From an uncultured Clostridia bacterium (GTDB lineage: Bacteria; Bacillota; Clostridia; Lachnospirales; CAMVHY01): a stretch of DNA of 13,679 bases. Every line of letters starts with the position of its first letter. The stretch's first letter is position 1. The notes under the pieces are model-generated. The model made no database searches. It had not been told where the DNA came from and was given only the letters and a program-made list of their open reading frames with translations. Positions 1 to 7,515 of this stretch are shown one piece after another. The stretch lies in the NCBI GenBank assembly GCA_947167415.1, contig CAMVHY010000008.1, forward strand, positions 1-13,679. The letters run 5' to 3'. Position numbers and translations under genes: made by a program.

Positions 1-2
1 CT

Positions 3-197
3 GCGATTGGAGCAAGTGAAGTTTCGGATGCATATGTAATTGTTGTTTCGGAAGAACGCGGAGAAATTTCGATTGCTAAAAGTGGTAAATTAATAAAAAA
101 TATTGATGAGAGAAAGATAAGAAGTATATTTGCGAGCGTAAATAATAAATCTGTGAAAAGAATTAAATTATGGAGAAATGATAAAAATGCTAAATAA
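3..197 (+). CDS. cdaA: Diadenylate cyclase CdaA, C-terminal end (partial)
   Basis: Only the last 64 codons are inside the window; the 5' part lies upstream. The frame begins AIGASEVSDAYVIVVSEERG and continues with EISIAKSGKL, which is the end of the DAC (diadenylate cyclase) domain of the CdaA/DacA family. That family makes c-di-AMP from two ATP at the membrane and has three N-terminal membrane helices, not visible here. The short tail after the domain is basic (KRIKLWRNDKNAK). The stop TAA at 195-197 lies inside the next gene, cdaR, so the two are probably translationally coupled. The identity rests on the GASEVSDA and VVSEERG motifs and on the ybbR gene directly behind it, the usual partner of cdaA in Firmicutes. 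Confidence 0.9.
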   Translation, partial: AIGASEVSDAYVIVVSEERGEISIAKSGKLIKNIDERKIRSIFASVNNKSVKRIKLWRNDKNAK

Positions 198-1194
198 AAT
201 AAAATTGTTCTTGATAAAAAAATTTTATTTTAAAATTTTGTCGTTTGTGTTAGCAATTATTTTATGGATAATAGCGATAAAAATAAATAATCCTGTTGTT
301 GCGAGAAAATATTCGATTAAGTTAGATTTATTAAATGTAAAAAATTTGTCGGCAAATAATTTGAGTTTATTAAATGAAAAAGAATTAGGCGATAATAAAA
401 TAGATGTTGACGTCAGAGCAACGCGTGATGATTTAAAATTTATAGATAAAAACACGGATAATTTAAAGGCGAATATAGATTTTAAAAATATAGATGGATC
501 GTATGAGCAATATATAAATAAAGGATTTAGTTTGCCTGTTAATATTTCTTTTTCAAGTTATTTAAATACATCGCGATATCAAATTTTAAAAGTTTATCCG
601 TCGAAATTAGAAATTAATTTAGATAAATTAATTAGCGAGAAAAAAAAAATTTATTATGAAATTGATGGCGAACCAGAAAAAAATTTTTATATAAAGAATG
701 TAAAGATAGACCCGGAAGATATAGATGTTGTCGGAGCAAAATCTATTATGGAAATAATTAGGCCAATTAATTTAAATTTAAATGCCGGTGGAGCGAAAAA
801 AGATATTTTTACTAAGATACCGATTAAAATTTATAATAAAAACGGAATTGATGTTACGGATAATTTAAATTTAAGTGATAATGAGGCTGATGTTTTTATT
901 GAAATTGATACGTATAAAAAAATTTTTGTTGAAAGACCAAAGACGATTGGAAAAATTGCCGATGGATATGTAATAAAAAACATTGATTATTCGCCAAAAG
1001 AAATAGAAATTACGGGCAATGAAAAAATTGAGATTAAAAGTTTAAAATTGCCGGAGATAGATATAAATAATGCTTCGTTGTCAAAAAATATAAGTTATGA
1101 TTTAAATGATTTATTAAGTAAATATGGTTTAGAAATTAAAAAAGGAAGCGAAAATAAAATTTTAGTTACAGTTGATATAGAAAAAATAAATTAG
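187..1194 (+). CDS. cdaR: CdaA regulator CdaR (YbbR-domain membrane protein)
   Basis: A 335-residue protein with one N-terminal membrane helix (about residues 15-33, ILSFVLAIILWIIAIKINNP) followed by an extracytoplasmic region of about 300 residues. That region holds about three YbbR-like beta repeats, each carrying a P-x-x-[IL]-[ED]-[IV]-x-[GL]-type strand (for example IDPEDIDVVG and YSPKEIEITG). In Firmicutes CdaR binds CdaA and modulates c-di-AMP synthesis from the outer face of the membrane. I chose ATG 187 because GGAG at 172-175 lies 11 nt upstream. The in-frame ATG at 178 has the same GGAG only 2 nt away, so it is less likely, and the difference is three residues. The gene overlaps the 3' end of cdaA. 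In Bacillus and relatives glmM normally follows; here a HlyD-like gene does. Confidence 0.88.
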   Translation: MLNKIKLFLIKKFYFKILSFVLAIILWIIAIKINNPVVARKYSIKLDLLNVKNLSANNLSLLNEKELGDNKIDVDVRATRDDLKFIDKNTDNLKANIDFKNIDGSYEQYINKGFSLPVNISFSSYLNTSRYQILKVYPSKLEINLDKLISEKKKIYYEIDGEPEKNFYIKNVKIDPEDIDVVGAKSIMEIIRPINLNLNAGGAKKDIFTKIPIKIYNKNGIDVTDNLNLSDNEADVFIEIDTYKKIFVERPKTIGKIADGYVIKNIDYSPKEIEITGNEKIEIKSLKLPEIDINNASLSKNISYDLNDLLSKYGLEIKKGSENKILVTVDIEKIN

Positions 1195-1235
1195 ATTTTT
1201 GGCAGAAATAAATTATTATGGGAGTAATATTTAAA

Positions 1236-2699
1236 ATGATTTATGTTAAAAAAAAGAGAAAGAGAAAAATTATGGACCGGATATTTTTTTATCTGGTTTT
1301 TTTTGTGATTATTATTTATATGGTTGGTTATTGTACACGTTTTTTTTCACGCAAAAAAATAGATACGACGTTAGTAAAATTTATTGATTTTGATAAGTCT
1401 AAAATTTTTGATGGAATAATAATTAGAAATGAAAAAGTATATAAGGCAAAAAAAAATGGTTTGGTTTATTTTGTATTGCATAATAATGATTACGCAAAAA
1501 AAAATAGTTTGGTTTGTGTAATAGAGGATAAAAAAGCAAATGATGGTTTAATGGATGAATTATCGCAAGTGAATAATAATATTATTGACGCGCAGAAAAA
1601 AAGAATTGATATGTCGATTTTTAAAAATGATATTAAAAAAGCAAATGATAATCTAAAAGATATTGTTGATAAAAATATGTTTGTATTGTCACAGGCGAAA
1701 AATAATAAAAAAATAAATGGTGTTTTGGATTTGATAGAAAAAAATTTAGAGATTAGGAATCAGATTTTATTAACTGAAAATCGTGGAGAAATAAAAGAGA
1801 TGGATGATGAAAAGAATGAGCTCGAGAAAAAAATAAAAAATAATGTTTGTAATTTAAATTCGGAAGAGGCAGGTTTAGTTAGTTATTTTATTGATGGATT
1901 AGAAAATAATTTTTGGTTGGATAAATTAGATAGTTTGACTTTTGAAAATATAAATATAAAAGCGCAAGCAAAAGAAATAAATAATAATAGTTTTGTTAAT
2001 GCCGGAGAAAATGTTTTTAAAATTATTGAGGATAATAATTGGTATATTGCTTGTCGTATAAAAAATAAATATATAAAAGACTTGAAAGAAAATGATTGGA
2101 AAATAATTTATTTAAAACAGGATAATAATTTTATTGAAGTTGAATTTATGGTTTATAAAATCTTGGCTAAAAATAAATCAGAAAGTATTTTGATTTTGAA
2201 AAGTGATAAATTTATGCATGATTTTGTTGATGTGAGAAATATAAAATTTAAATTAGAAGATAATAAAAAACGCGGATATAAAATCTTAAATAAAAGTATA
2301 GTCGCAAAAAATTTGTTTAAGATAAAAAAAGAATTTGTGTATAAAGATGAATTTTATTATGTAATAAAAAAGGCTGGAGAAAATAATAAAGTTAAAGTTA
2401 AAATTTATGATGAAGATGAAAATTATTTTTATGTAGAAAGTGATGAAGTAAAAATAAAAGATGTATTAGTAAAAGAAAATGATAAGAAAGATAAATTTGT
2501 GATTAATGACGTAAAAAAAATACGCGGTGTTTATTTAGCAAATAACGGAATAGCAGAATTTAAAAAAATAAATTTTGATGGGGATTTAAAAAATGATTTT
2601 GTTGTGCTAGATGAAAAATTAAATCCTGAAATAAAAATTTACGATATGATTGTATTAAACGCAGAAAATATTATTGACGGCGAAAAAATTATGGACTAA
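1236..2699 (+). CDS. HlyD-like membrane-anchored adaptor of the sepF locus
   Basis: A 487-residue protein: a very basic N-terminus (KKKRKRK), one membrane helix (about 15-33), a first lipoyl/barrel half (about 55-100, with DGIIIRNEKVYKAKKNGLVY), a long charged helical region (about 100-205) predicted to form the coiled-coil hairpin of membrane-fusion proteins, then a second barrel half beginning at SEEAGLVSYFIDGLE and a mixed beta C-terminal domain. The SGxVSYxIDGxE signature belongs to HlyD-family proteins often encoded just upstream of ylmE/sepF in Clostridia. Their exact role is not established to my knowledge, and no ABC transporter is encoded nearby. ATG 1236 is preferred, with GGGAG at 1220-1224 and an 11-nt spacer. 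The upstream in-frame ATG at 1218 overlaps that SD and has none of its own. It probably shares the cdaA-cdaR transcript. Confidence 0.75.
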   Translation: MIYVKKKRKRKIMDRIFFYLVFFVIIIYMVGYCTRFFSRKKIDTTLVKFIDFDKSKIFDGIIIRNEKVYKAKKNGLVYFVLHNNDYAKKNSLVCVIEDKKANDGLMDELSQVNNNIIDAQKKRIDMSIFKNDIKKANDNLKDIVDKNMFVLSQAKNNKKINGVLDLIEKNLEIRNQILLTENRGEIKEMDDEKNELEKKIKNNVCNLNSEEAGLVSYFIDGLENNFWLDKLDSLTFENINIKAQAKEINNNSFVNAGENVFKIIEDNNWYIACRIKNKYIKDLKENDWKIIYLKQDNNFIEVEFMVYKILAKNKSESILILKSDKFMHDFVDVRNIKFKLEDNKKRGYKILNKSIVAKNLFKIKKEFVYKDEFYYVIKKAGENNKVKVKIYDEDENYFYVESDEVKIKDVLVKENDKKDKFVINDVKKIRGVYLANNGIAEFKKINFDGDLKNDFVVLDEKLNPEIKIYDMIVLNAENIIDGEKIMD

Positions 2700-2711
2700 A
2701 AAAAATTTTTC

Positions 2712-2740
2712 TTGACATAATTTATTTTTTGTTTGATAAT
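2712..2740 (+). promoter_or_regulatory. Sigma-A-type promoter of sepF
   Basis: A perfect -35 TTGACA at 2712-2717, then a 17-nt spacer and -10 GATAAT (2735-2740), five of six matches to TATAAT. Transcription should begin near 2747, about 33 nt before the chosen sepF start. The promoter begins 12 bases after the stop of the HlyD-like gene and lies wholly in the gap, so sepF can be expressed independently of the c-di-AMP genes. It also argues against the upstream in-frame TTG at 2729 as the sepF start, since that codon falls between the -35 and -10 boxes. Confidence 0.75.
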
Positions 2741-2779
2741 GAAGCGCGTTTTAGAAAAAATAGTTTGGGGGAATTAAAT

Positions 2780-3241
2780 TTGTTGGCTTCTGTACGTGGT
2801 TTTTTTGGAAATTTATTTGGTAAGGAAAGTTATGAAGAAGAAGATGAATATGTTGAAAATAAAAGCGAAACGAAGAAGAGTAGTCTTGGTTTAGCGGAAA
2901 GTTATAATTCTAAAATTGTTGACATAACAAAAAGTTCGGTTGAAAAACAAATAGCGCAAGTTGTGATTTATTATCCAAAAAATATTAATGATGCAGCACT
3001 TGCAGGCGATGGATTAAAAGAAAAGAAAATTTTGATTGTAAATCTTGAGGACGTTAATAAAGAAGATGCGCAAAGGATAGCAGATTTTTTAAGTGGTGCG
3101 GCTTATATCGCAAATGGATCGATCGAAAAAATTTCGTCTGATATTTTTGTGGTTGCGCCAGAAAATGTTAATATTAGCGGAGAATTTAAAGAAGAGTTAT
3201 TTAAAAAAGGCTTGATTTTGCCGTGGGTGTCCTCTAATTGA
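2780..3241 (+). CDS. sepF: Cell division protein SepF
   Basis: A 153-residue protein with the SepF layout. It has a short amphipathic N-terminal helix (LASVRGFFGNLFG) that would anchor it to the membrane, an acidic linker (about 16-30, YEEEDEYVENK), and the C-terminal SepF/DUF552 domain (about 55-145) with KKILIVNLEDVNKEDAQRI and DFLSGAAYIANGSIEKI. SepF bundles FtsZ filaments and tethers them to the membrane at the division site. I chose the TTG at 2780, with GGGGGAA at 2767-2773 six bases upstream; a second TTG follows at 2783. The open frame extends back to TTG 2729, but that adds a non-family segment and overlaps the promoter. ylmE is not found upstream, and ylmG, ylmH and divIVA do not follow, so the usual ylm cluster is dispersed or lost here. 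A terminator follows. Confidence 0.92.
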   Translation: MLASVRGFFGNLFGKESYEEEDEYVENKSETKKSSLGLAESYNSKIVDITKSSVEKQIAQVVIYYPKNINDAALAGDGLKEKKILIVNLEDVNKEDAQRIADFLSGAAYIANGSIEKISSDIFVVAPENVNISGEFKEELFKKGLILPWVSSN

Positions 3242-3282
3242 TTTTAATTTGGCTATAAAAAAATAATTGATTAATAAAAAAT

Positions 3283-3305
3283 AAGGCTTATTGCCTTGTT
3301 TTTTT
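3283..3305 (+). terminator. Rho-independent terminator after sepF
   Basis: The stem AAGGC (3283-3287) and GCCTT (3293-3297) closes a 5-nt loop TTATT. One G follows, then seven T residues (3299-3305). The stem is short, at five pairs, but is GC-centred in very AT-rich surroundings and correctly placed 42 bases after the sepF stop. Confidence 0.75.
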
Positions 3306-3543
3306 GTTTGCATGTTTTTTGCTTTGGTAGAAAGATTTCTTTTATGACATATCTTGATTTCGTGTTAAGAAAATAATTTTTAAATGATATTTTTTAGTCG
3401 GTATTTTGGGTTCCGTTTTTAAAAACAAAAATTAACAATAGAATTTAATAGCAAGATGTTAATTAAATTTTAATTGCTATTCACAAGTGAAAATGTGTTT
3501 GCTAAAAAATAATCAATAATAAAACTTATAAGGGGAAATTTTA

Positions 3544-3639
3544 TTGCCTTTATCTGATGGCAGAAACTTCTTCCGTAGATTTGAATTTTTTTATGTTACT
3601 AATTTTTATTATATCAAGTTTTTAACCCAAGTTTTTTAA
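3544..3639 (+). CDS. Possible 31-residue peptide (weakly supported)
   Basis: A TTG codon at 3544 lies 8 nt behind AAGGGGA (3530-3536), the only convincing Shine-Dalgarno-like string in the gap. It opens a 31-codon frame beginning MPLSDGRNFFRRFEFF and ending KFLTQVF at TAA 3637-3639. The product would be aromatic and basic, with no motif I recognise. I see no good promoter just upstream. It could be a real small protein, a leader peptide, the remnant of a decayed gene, or chance; in AT-rich DNA a frame of this length means little by itself. Confidence 0.2.
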   Translation: MPLSDGRNFFRRFEFFYVTNFYYIKFLTQVF

Positions 3640-3657
3640 AATTTATGGTCCAAAATT

Positions 3658-3686
3658 TTTACTTAGATAAATAAAATATTTATAAA
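3658..3686 (+). promoter_or_regulatory. Probable promoter of the sua5-ywlE-rpiB-upp unit
   Basis: -35-like TTTACT (3658-3663), a 17-nt spacer and -10 TATAAA (3681-3686). Predicted start near 3693, giving a leader of about 150 nt. The same -35 hexamer and spacer length recur in the mecA promoter at 8008. A second, weaker candidate nearer the gene starts at TAGACA around 3766. Confidence 0.45.
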
Positions 3687-3846
3687 TGGCAATATCAATC
3701 ATAAAAACAAATCATCTTCCAAAATAAGTCAAATTTTTATTACATAACAATGTTTATTAGTTTTTTAGACAGGATAATTATTTTGTGTTATTTTATATTT
3801 GCCGAATTAAATCGAAATTAAATTTTAATTTGAATGGTGATAAAAA

Positions 3847-4896
3847 ATGAAAACCATAATTGCAGATGCTGATGATGTTTCTATCATGGCGGCAAGTAAA
3901 ATAATAAAATCGGGTGGACTTGTTGCATTTCCAACGGAGACTGTGTATGGACTTGGAGCAAATGCTTTTGACCCAATTGCGGCAAAAAAAATTTATTCTG
4001 CAAAAGGACGACCATCGGATAATCCTTTGATAGTTCATATTGCAAATAAAAAAGATTTATATTCGGTTGTTAAAAATATTAATGCGGAGATTAAAAATCT
4101 CATAAAAAATTTTTGGCCGGGACCATTGACAATAATTTGTAAAAAGAAAACTTGTATTCCCAATGAAACATCTGGAGGGCTTGATACGGTTGCTGTGAGA
4201 TTTCCAGCAAATCCGATTGCACAAAAATTAATTTTATATGCGGGAGTGCCTATTGCTGCTCCAAGTGCAAATATTTCGGGAAAACCAAGTTGCACTCGTG
4301 CAAAACATGTAATAAAAGATTTAAATGGAAAAATTGACATGATTTTGTGTGACGATAAATTTTCTTTTGGGATTGAGTCAACGATTGTAGATATGACGCA
4401 AAAAAGTCCCGTGATTTTACGACCAGGAGCAATAACTTTTGAGATGCTTAAAAAAATTCTGCCTAATGTGATTATGAATAAAAATTTAATTATTGATGAT
4501 GAGCATCCAAAGGCTCCCGGAATGAAATATAAGCATTATTCTCCTGAGGCGGATGTCTTTATTGTTTTCTCTGATGAAAAAAATATGGATATCAGAGAAA
4601 GAAAAATTGTTGATAAAATAAATAAAATGGTGTCTAATAATCAAGAAAAAAAAATAAAATCGGGAGTTCTTGCTTTTAACCAAACAAAAGAGTTTTATAA
4701 AAATTGTTTTGTATTGTCGATGGGAGATAAAAATAATTTGTTTGAAATAGCAAATAATTTATTTGATTGTTTGAGAGAATTTGATTTGAATCAAGTAGAG
4801 GTTATTTATGCTGAAAGCGTTGATGAGAAAGAACTTGGTTCAGCAATTATGAACAGATTATTAAAATCGGCCGCTTATAAAAAAATAAAGGCGTGA
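3847..4896 (+). CDS. tsaC: L-threonylcarbamoyladenylate synthase (Sua5/YwlC type)
   Basis: A 349-residue two-domain Sua5-type enzyme that uses L-threonine, bicarbonate and ATP to make threonylcarbamoyl-AMP, the first step of t6A synthesis on ANN-decoding tRNAs. The N-terminal YrdC domain (about 1-205) shows GGLVAFPTETVYGLGANAFD, the KGRPSDNPL substrate-binding segment, APSANISGKPS, and GIESTIVDM...LRPGAIT. The linker PGMKYKHYSPEA leads into the C-terminal Sua5 domain (about 230-345), which separates this type from the single-domain TsaC. ATG 3847 has GGTGA at 3836-3840. It is the first gene of a compact cluster and overlaps ywlE. The same gene (ywlC) leads the equivalent Bacillus cluster. Confidence 0.95.
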   Translation: MKTIIADADDVSIMAASKIIKSGGLVAFPTETVYGLGANAFDPIAAKKIYSAKGRPSDNPLIVHIANKKDLYSVVKNINAEIKNLIKNFWPGPLTIICKKKTCIPNETSGGLDTVAVRFPANPIAQKLILYAGVPIAAPSANISGKPSCTRAKHVIKDLNGKIDMILCDDKFSFGIESTIVDMTQKSPVILRPGAITFEMLKKILPNVIMNKNLIIDDEHPKAPGMKYKHYSPEADVFIVFSDEKNMDIRERKIVDKINKMVSNNQEKKIKSGVLAFNQTKEFYKNCFVLSMGDKNNLFEIANNLFDCLREFDLNQVEVIYAESVDEKELGSAIMNRLLKSAAYKKIKA

Positions 4897-5396
4897 TGTG
4901 TTTGTTAAAAATAGTATTTGTTTGCACGGGTAATACTTGTCGAAGTCCAATAGCTGAATTTTTGACCAAAAGTATTTTTATGCAACAAGATTTACATGCA
5001 AACATAAGTTCAGCCGGAACAATGGTTATAGAAGAAGAACCAATGTCCAGCGGTGCAATAACGGCTTTAACTAATTTGCATTTATTAGGCAGTGAATTGG
5101 AAAGAGAAATGTCAAGGCATCGGTCAAGATTGGTAAATTTAGATATGGTTTATGACAGTGATTTTATTTTCGCTATGGCTTACGAACATAAATCTTTTTT
5201 ATTAAATAAATTTCCTGACCAAAGAGATAGAATTTTTATTCTTGGAGATTTTGTTAGTGGTACAAGATATGATGTGATGGATCCATTTGGAAAAAATGTT
5301 GATATTTATAGAAATTGTGCGTTAGAGATTTATAAATTATTAATTTTGATGGTAAAAAGAATAACGAATATTGAATGTGTACGGGGAGGATTTTAA
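4896..5396 (+). CDS. ywlE: Low-molecular-weight phosphatase, YwlE protein-arginine phosphatase type
   Basis: A 166-residue LMW-PTP-fold protein. The phosphatase loop C-x5-R is CTGNTCRSP (Cys10 nucleophile, Arg16), and the general acid is Asp129 in DVMDPFG. SAGT and the HRSR motif after EMS are also family features. The threonine at Cys+4 (CTGNTCR) is the position that gives Bacillus YwlE its preference for phosphoarginine, whereas tyrosine phosphatases carry a bulkier residue there. A protein-arginine phosphatase opposing an McsB-like kinase is therefore the likelier role. Starts: ATG 4896 overlaps the sua5 stop (TGATG), GTG 4893 is just upstream, and TTG 4902 would give the family-typical M-L-K-I-V-F-V-C and lies about 10 nt after AAAGG (4887-4891). 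The ATG is a compromise. The gene overlaps rpiB's upstream in-frame TTG and GTG but stops just before rpiB's likely start. Confidence 0.88.
   Translation: MCLLKIVFVCTGNTCRSPIAEFLTKSIFMQQDLHANISSAGTMVIEEEPMSSGAITALTNLHLLGSELEREMSRHRSRLVNLDMVYDSDFIFAMAYEHKSFLLNKFPDQRDRIFILGDFVSGTRYDVMDPFGKNVDIYRNCALEIYKLLILMVKRITNIECVRGGF
5383..5390 (+). promoter_or_regulatory. Strong ribosome binding site of rpiB that decides its start
   Basis: GGGGAGGA at 5383-5390 is one of the strongest Shine-Dalgarno matches in the window. No in-frame ATG, GTG or TTG follows within normal reach. The codon at ideal spacing (7 nt) is ATT 5398-5400, immediately after the ywlE stop TAA (5394-5396). The earlier in-frame TTG 5371 and GTG 5377 lie upstream of this site and lack one of their own. 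Confidence 0.7.
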
Positions 5397-5397
5397 A

Positions 5398-5847
5398 ATT
5401 ATTGCTATAGGTTGTGACCATGCAGGATTTGATTTGAAAAATATAATTATAAAATATTTAGAGCAGCATAATTTTATTTATAAAGATTATGGAACTTATG
5501 ATAAAAATTCATGTGATTATCCTGATTATGCAAAATTGGTTTGCGAGTCGATTATTAATAATAAAAGCAAATTTGGAGTTTTAATATGTAATACTGGAAT
5601 TGGAATTTCCATTTGTGCAAATAAATTTAATGGAATTCGCGCTGCTCTGTGTCATAATAGTTTTATGGCAAAGATGTCGCGAGAGCATAATGATGCAAAC
5701 GTTTTAGCAATTGGAGCAGGCGTAATTGGCAAAGATTTGGCGTTAGATGTATTAAAAACTTTTTTGCAAACGAATTTTTCTAATGAATTGAGACATGTTA
5801 AACGCATTGATAAGATAAAAAAGTTGGAAAGTAAAAAAAGTGAATAA
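5398..5847 (+). CDS. rpiB: Ribose-5-phosphate isomerase B
   Basis: A 149-residue RpiB/LacA-B family enzyme interconverting ribose 5-phosphate and ribulose 5-phosphate. Visible are the phosphate-binding start [13 protein letters not shown], catalytic Cys64 in [10 protein letters not shown], the [12 protein letters not shown] segment and His97 in [18 protein letters not shown]. These match E. coli Cys66 and His99 with a constant offset of two. The residue after Cys is Asn instead of the usual Gly (C-G-T-G-I-G in most members). The start is unusual: ATT at 5398 sits 7 nt after GGGGAGGA and yields M-I-A-I-G, like the family's M-K-I-A-I-G. If ATT is not used, TTG 5371 or GTG 5377 would add nine or seven residues (NVYGEDFKI) that the family lacks. 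The gene follows ywlE, as ywlF follows ywlE in Bacillus. Confidence 0.93.
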   Translation: MIAIGCDHAGFDLKNIIIKYLEQHNFIYKDYGTYDKNSCDYPDYAKLVCESIINNKSKFGVLICNTGIGISICANKFNGIRAALCHNSFMAKMSREHNDANVLAIGAGVIGKDLALDVLKTFLQTNFSNELRHVKRIDKIKKLESKKSE

Positions 5848-5861
5848 AAGGAGATTTTTTT

Positions 5862-6506
5862 ATGTCGGAAAAACAGGGTTATAAAAATGTTGTGGTTCTT
5901 GAACATCCGTTGGTGCAAAATAAAATTTCGCTTATCAGAGACATTAATACAAAAGATAAGCAATTTAGAGAAATTGTTGCGGAGTTGGCTATATTAATTT
6001 TTTATGAAGCATCGAGAAATTTAAAATTAAAAGATAAAAATATTACGACACCAATTTGTGATACTGTCGGCAAGACTATTAAGGATGAAATTGCAATTGT
6101 TTCGATTTTGAGAGCAGCAATTGGAATGGAAAACGGAATTTTGCAGATGGCGCCAAATGTAAAAGTTGGACATATCGGATTATATCGGGATCCAAAGACT
6201 TTGACGCCAGTGGAGTATTATTGTAAATTGCCTAATGATATTAACGAGAGAAAAATATTTTTATTGGATCCGATGTTAGCAACGGGCGGAAGCGCTGCGT
6301 CGGCAATAAAATTTTTAAAATCGCGTGGGGCAAAAGATATTACGTTTTTATGTTTGATATCAGCACCGGAAGGAATAAAAAAAATAAATCTTGAGTATCC
6401 GGATGTAAAAATTTATACAACGTCGATAGATGAAAAATTAAATGATCATGGTTATATAGTTCCAGGACTTGGAGATGCTGGCGATAGATTGTTCGGAACA
6501 AAATAA
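5862..6506 (+). CDS. upp: Uracil phosphoribosyltransferase
   Basis: A 214-residue UPRTase that salvages uracil to UMP using PRPP. The PRPP loop is [12 protein letters not shown] (Asp136 onwards), preceded by [17 protein letters not shown] and HIGLYRDP. The C-terminal uracil-binding segment is [19 protein letters not shown]. The length is normal for the family. AAAGGAGAT precedes ATG 5862 at good spacing, and the gap to rpiB is 14 nt, so it lies in the same transcript. In Bacillus ywlG and glyA lie between rpiB and upp; here they are absent, as in many Clostridia. Confidence 0.97.
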   Translation: MSEKQGYKNVVVLEHPLVQNKISLIRDINTKDKQFREIVAELAILIFYEASRNLKLKDKNITTPICDTVGKTIKDEIAIVSILRAAIGMENGILQMAPNVKVGHIGLYRDPKTLTPVEYYCKLPNDINERKIFLLDPMLATGGSAASAIKFLKSRGAKDITFLCLISAPEGIKKINLEYPDVKIYTTSIDEKLNDHGYIVPGLGDAGDRLFGTK

Positions 6507-6543
6507 AAGTTAAATTATAAAAATTTTAAGGTGGTGATTTAAA

Positions 6544-7515
6544 ATGGCTTTTTTGGAAAAAATTTTTTCGGGATTAAAAAAAACGCGGGAAAGTTTTTTA
6601 AATAAGCTGGATGATTTATTTGGTAATTATAAAAAAATTGATGATGAATTATTTAATCAGCTTGAAGAAATTTTAATAATGAGCGATGTTGGTGCTGGAA
6701 CTTCGATGGGAATTATGGAAGAAATAAGAAAGACATGTCGGGAAAAAAAATGTTCGGATGTCGATGAATTAAAAAATATTTTTGTTGAAGAGATAATAAA
6801 TATATTTAAAGACCATGAAGAAGAGAAAAAATTTGATATTAAATCACCGACGATAATTTTAATGGTTGGAGTTAACGGAGCAGGAAAAACGACATCGATA
6901 GGGAAACTTGGAAATTTTTTTAAAAAACGAGGCAAAAGTGTAATGTTTGTTGCGGCTGATACTTTTAGGGCGGCTGCAATAGATCAATTGGCTATTTGGG
7001 CGGAAAGAATAAACGTACCAATAGTTAAGCGTACAGAAAATTCGGATCCAGGTGCAGTAGTTTTTGATGCGATAAAATCTGCGAAAGCAAAAAAAACAGA
7101 TATTCTGATTTGTGATACTGCGGGACGTTTGCAAAATAAAGTTAATTTGATGAATGAGTTAAAAAAAATATTTAAGATTATTAGGCAAGAGTTTAGTGAA
7201 GCACAGCTTGAAGTATTTATTTCGATTGATGCGACAATGGGACAAAATGCAATTCAGCAGGCAAAATTATTTAATGAGGCGTGTGATTTAACAGGAATAG
7301 TTTTAACTAAGTTAGATAGCAGCGCAAAAGGGGGAATGGTAATTCCGATTGTTAAAGATTTAAAAATTCCTGTTAGATTTGTTGGTGTCGGAGAAAAAGT
7401 TGAAGATATTCAAGAGTTTGATTATGAAAATTTTGCTTTGGCATTGTTTAATTTAAATGATAGTCTGGAACAGGATATAAATAATGAAAACGAGGAAAGC
7501 AATGAAGGAAATTAA
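6544..7515 (+). CDS. ftsY: Signal recognition particle receptor FtsY
   Basis: A 323-residue SRP-GTPase of the NG type without the long acidic A domain of E. coli FtsY, as usual in Firmicutes. The N domain covers about 1-95. In the G domain, G1 is GVNGAGKTT (109-117), DTFRAAA follows, G3 is DTAGR (from 191), G4 is TKLD (about 255), and the closing GVGEKVEDIQEF separates FtsY from Ffh, as does the lack of an M domain. It docks SRP-ribosome complexes at the membrane for SecYEG delivery. The start has AAGGTGGTGA just upstream. Its last 14 bases overlap rnhA, whose ribosome binding site lies within this gene. The 37-nt gap after upp holds no terminator, so it may continue that transcript. Confidence 0.97.
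   Translation: MAFLEKIFSGLKKTRESFLNKLDDLFGNYKKIDDELFNQLEEILIMSDVGAGTSMGIMEEIRKTCREKKCSDVDELKNIFVEEIINIFKDHEEEKKFDIKSPTIILMVGVNGAGKTTSIGKLGNFFKKRGKSVMFVAADTFRAAAIDQLAIWAERINVPIVKRTENSDPGAVVFDAIKSAKAKKTDILICDTAGRLQNKVNLMNELKKIFKIIRQEFSEAQLEVFISIDATMGQNAIQQAKLFNEACDLTGIVLTKLDSSAKGGMVIPIVKDLKIPVRFVGVGEKVEDIQEFDYENFALALFNLNDSLEQDINNENEESNEGN

Larger units (their letters stand above)
3306..3846. other. Gene-poor gap between sepF and sua5
   Basis: A stretch of 541 bases without a gene I can recognise on either strand, in a window where most neighbours are separated by fewer than 60 bases. It holds an 8-bp perfect inverted repeat AATAGCAA/TTGCTATT (3447-3454 and 3474-3481), a short SD-led reading frame at 3544-3639, and a probable promoter at 3658-3686 with a leader of about 150 nt before sua5. 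The palindromic string ATTAAATTTTAAT occurs at about 3462-3474 and again about 3817-3829. I see no tRNA, T-box or other riboswitch core that I could name. It may hold a small RNA or decayed sequence; neither is shown. Confidence 0.5.

Noticed and set aside
225..455. Reverse open frame inside cdaR
   Set aside because: It lies wholly opposite a well-supported gene, has no family resemblance and no convincing start signal; long antisense frames are common in this AT-rich code.
3793..4683. Several reverse open frames opposite sua5
   Set aside because: sua5 is unambiguous across its full length and these translations are the biased antisense shadow of it.
6657..7134. Reverse frames opposite ftsY
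   Set aside because: FtsY motifs are complete on the forward strand; these are shadows.
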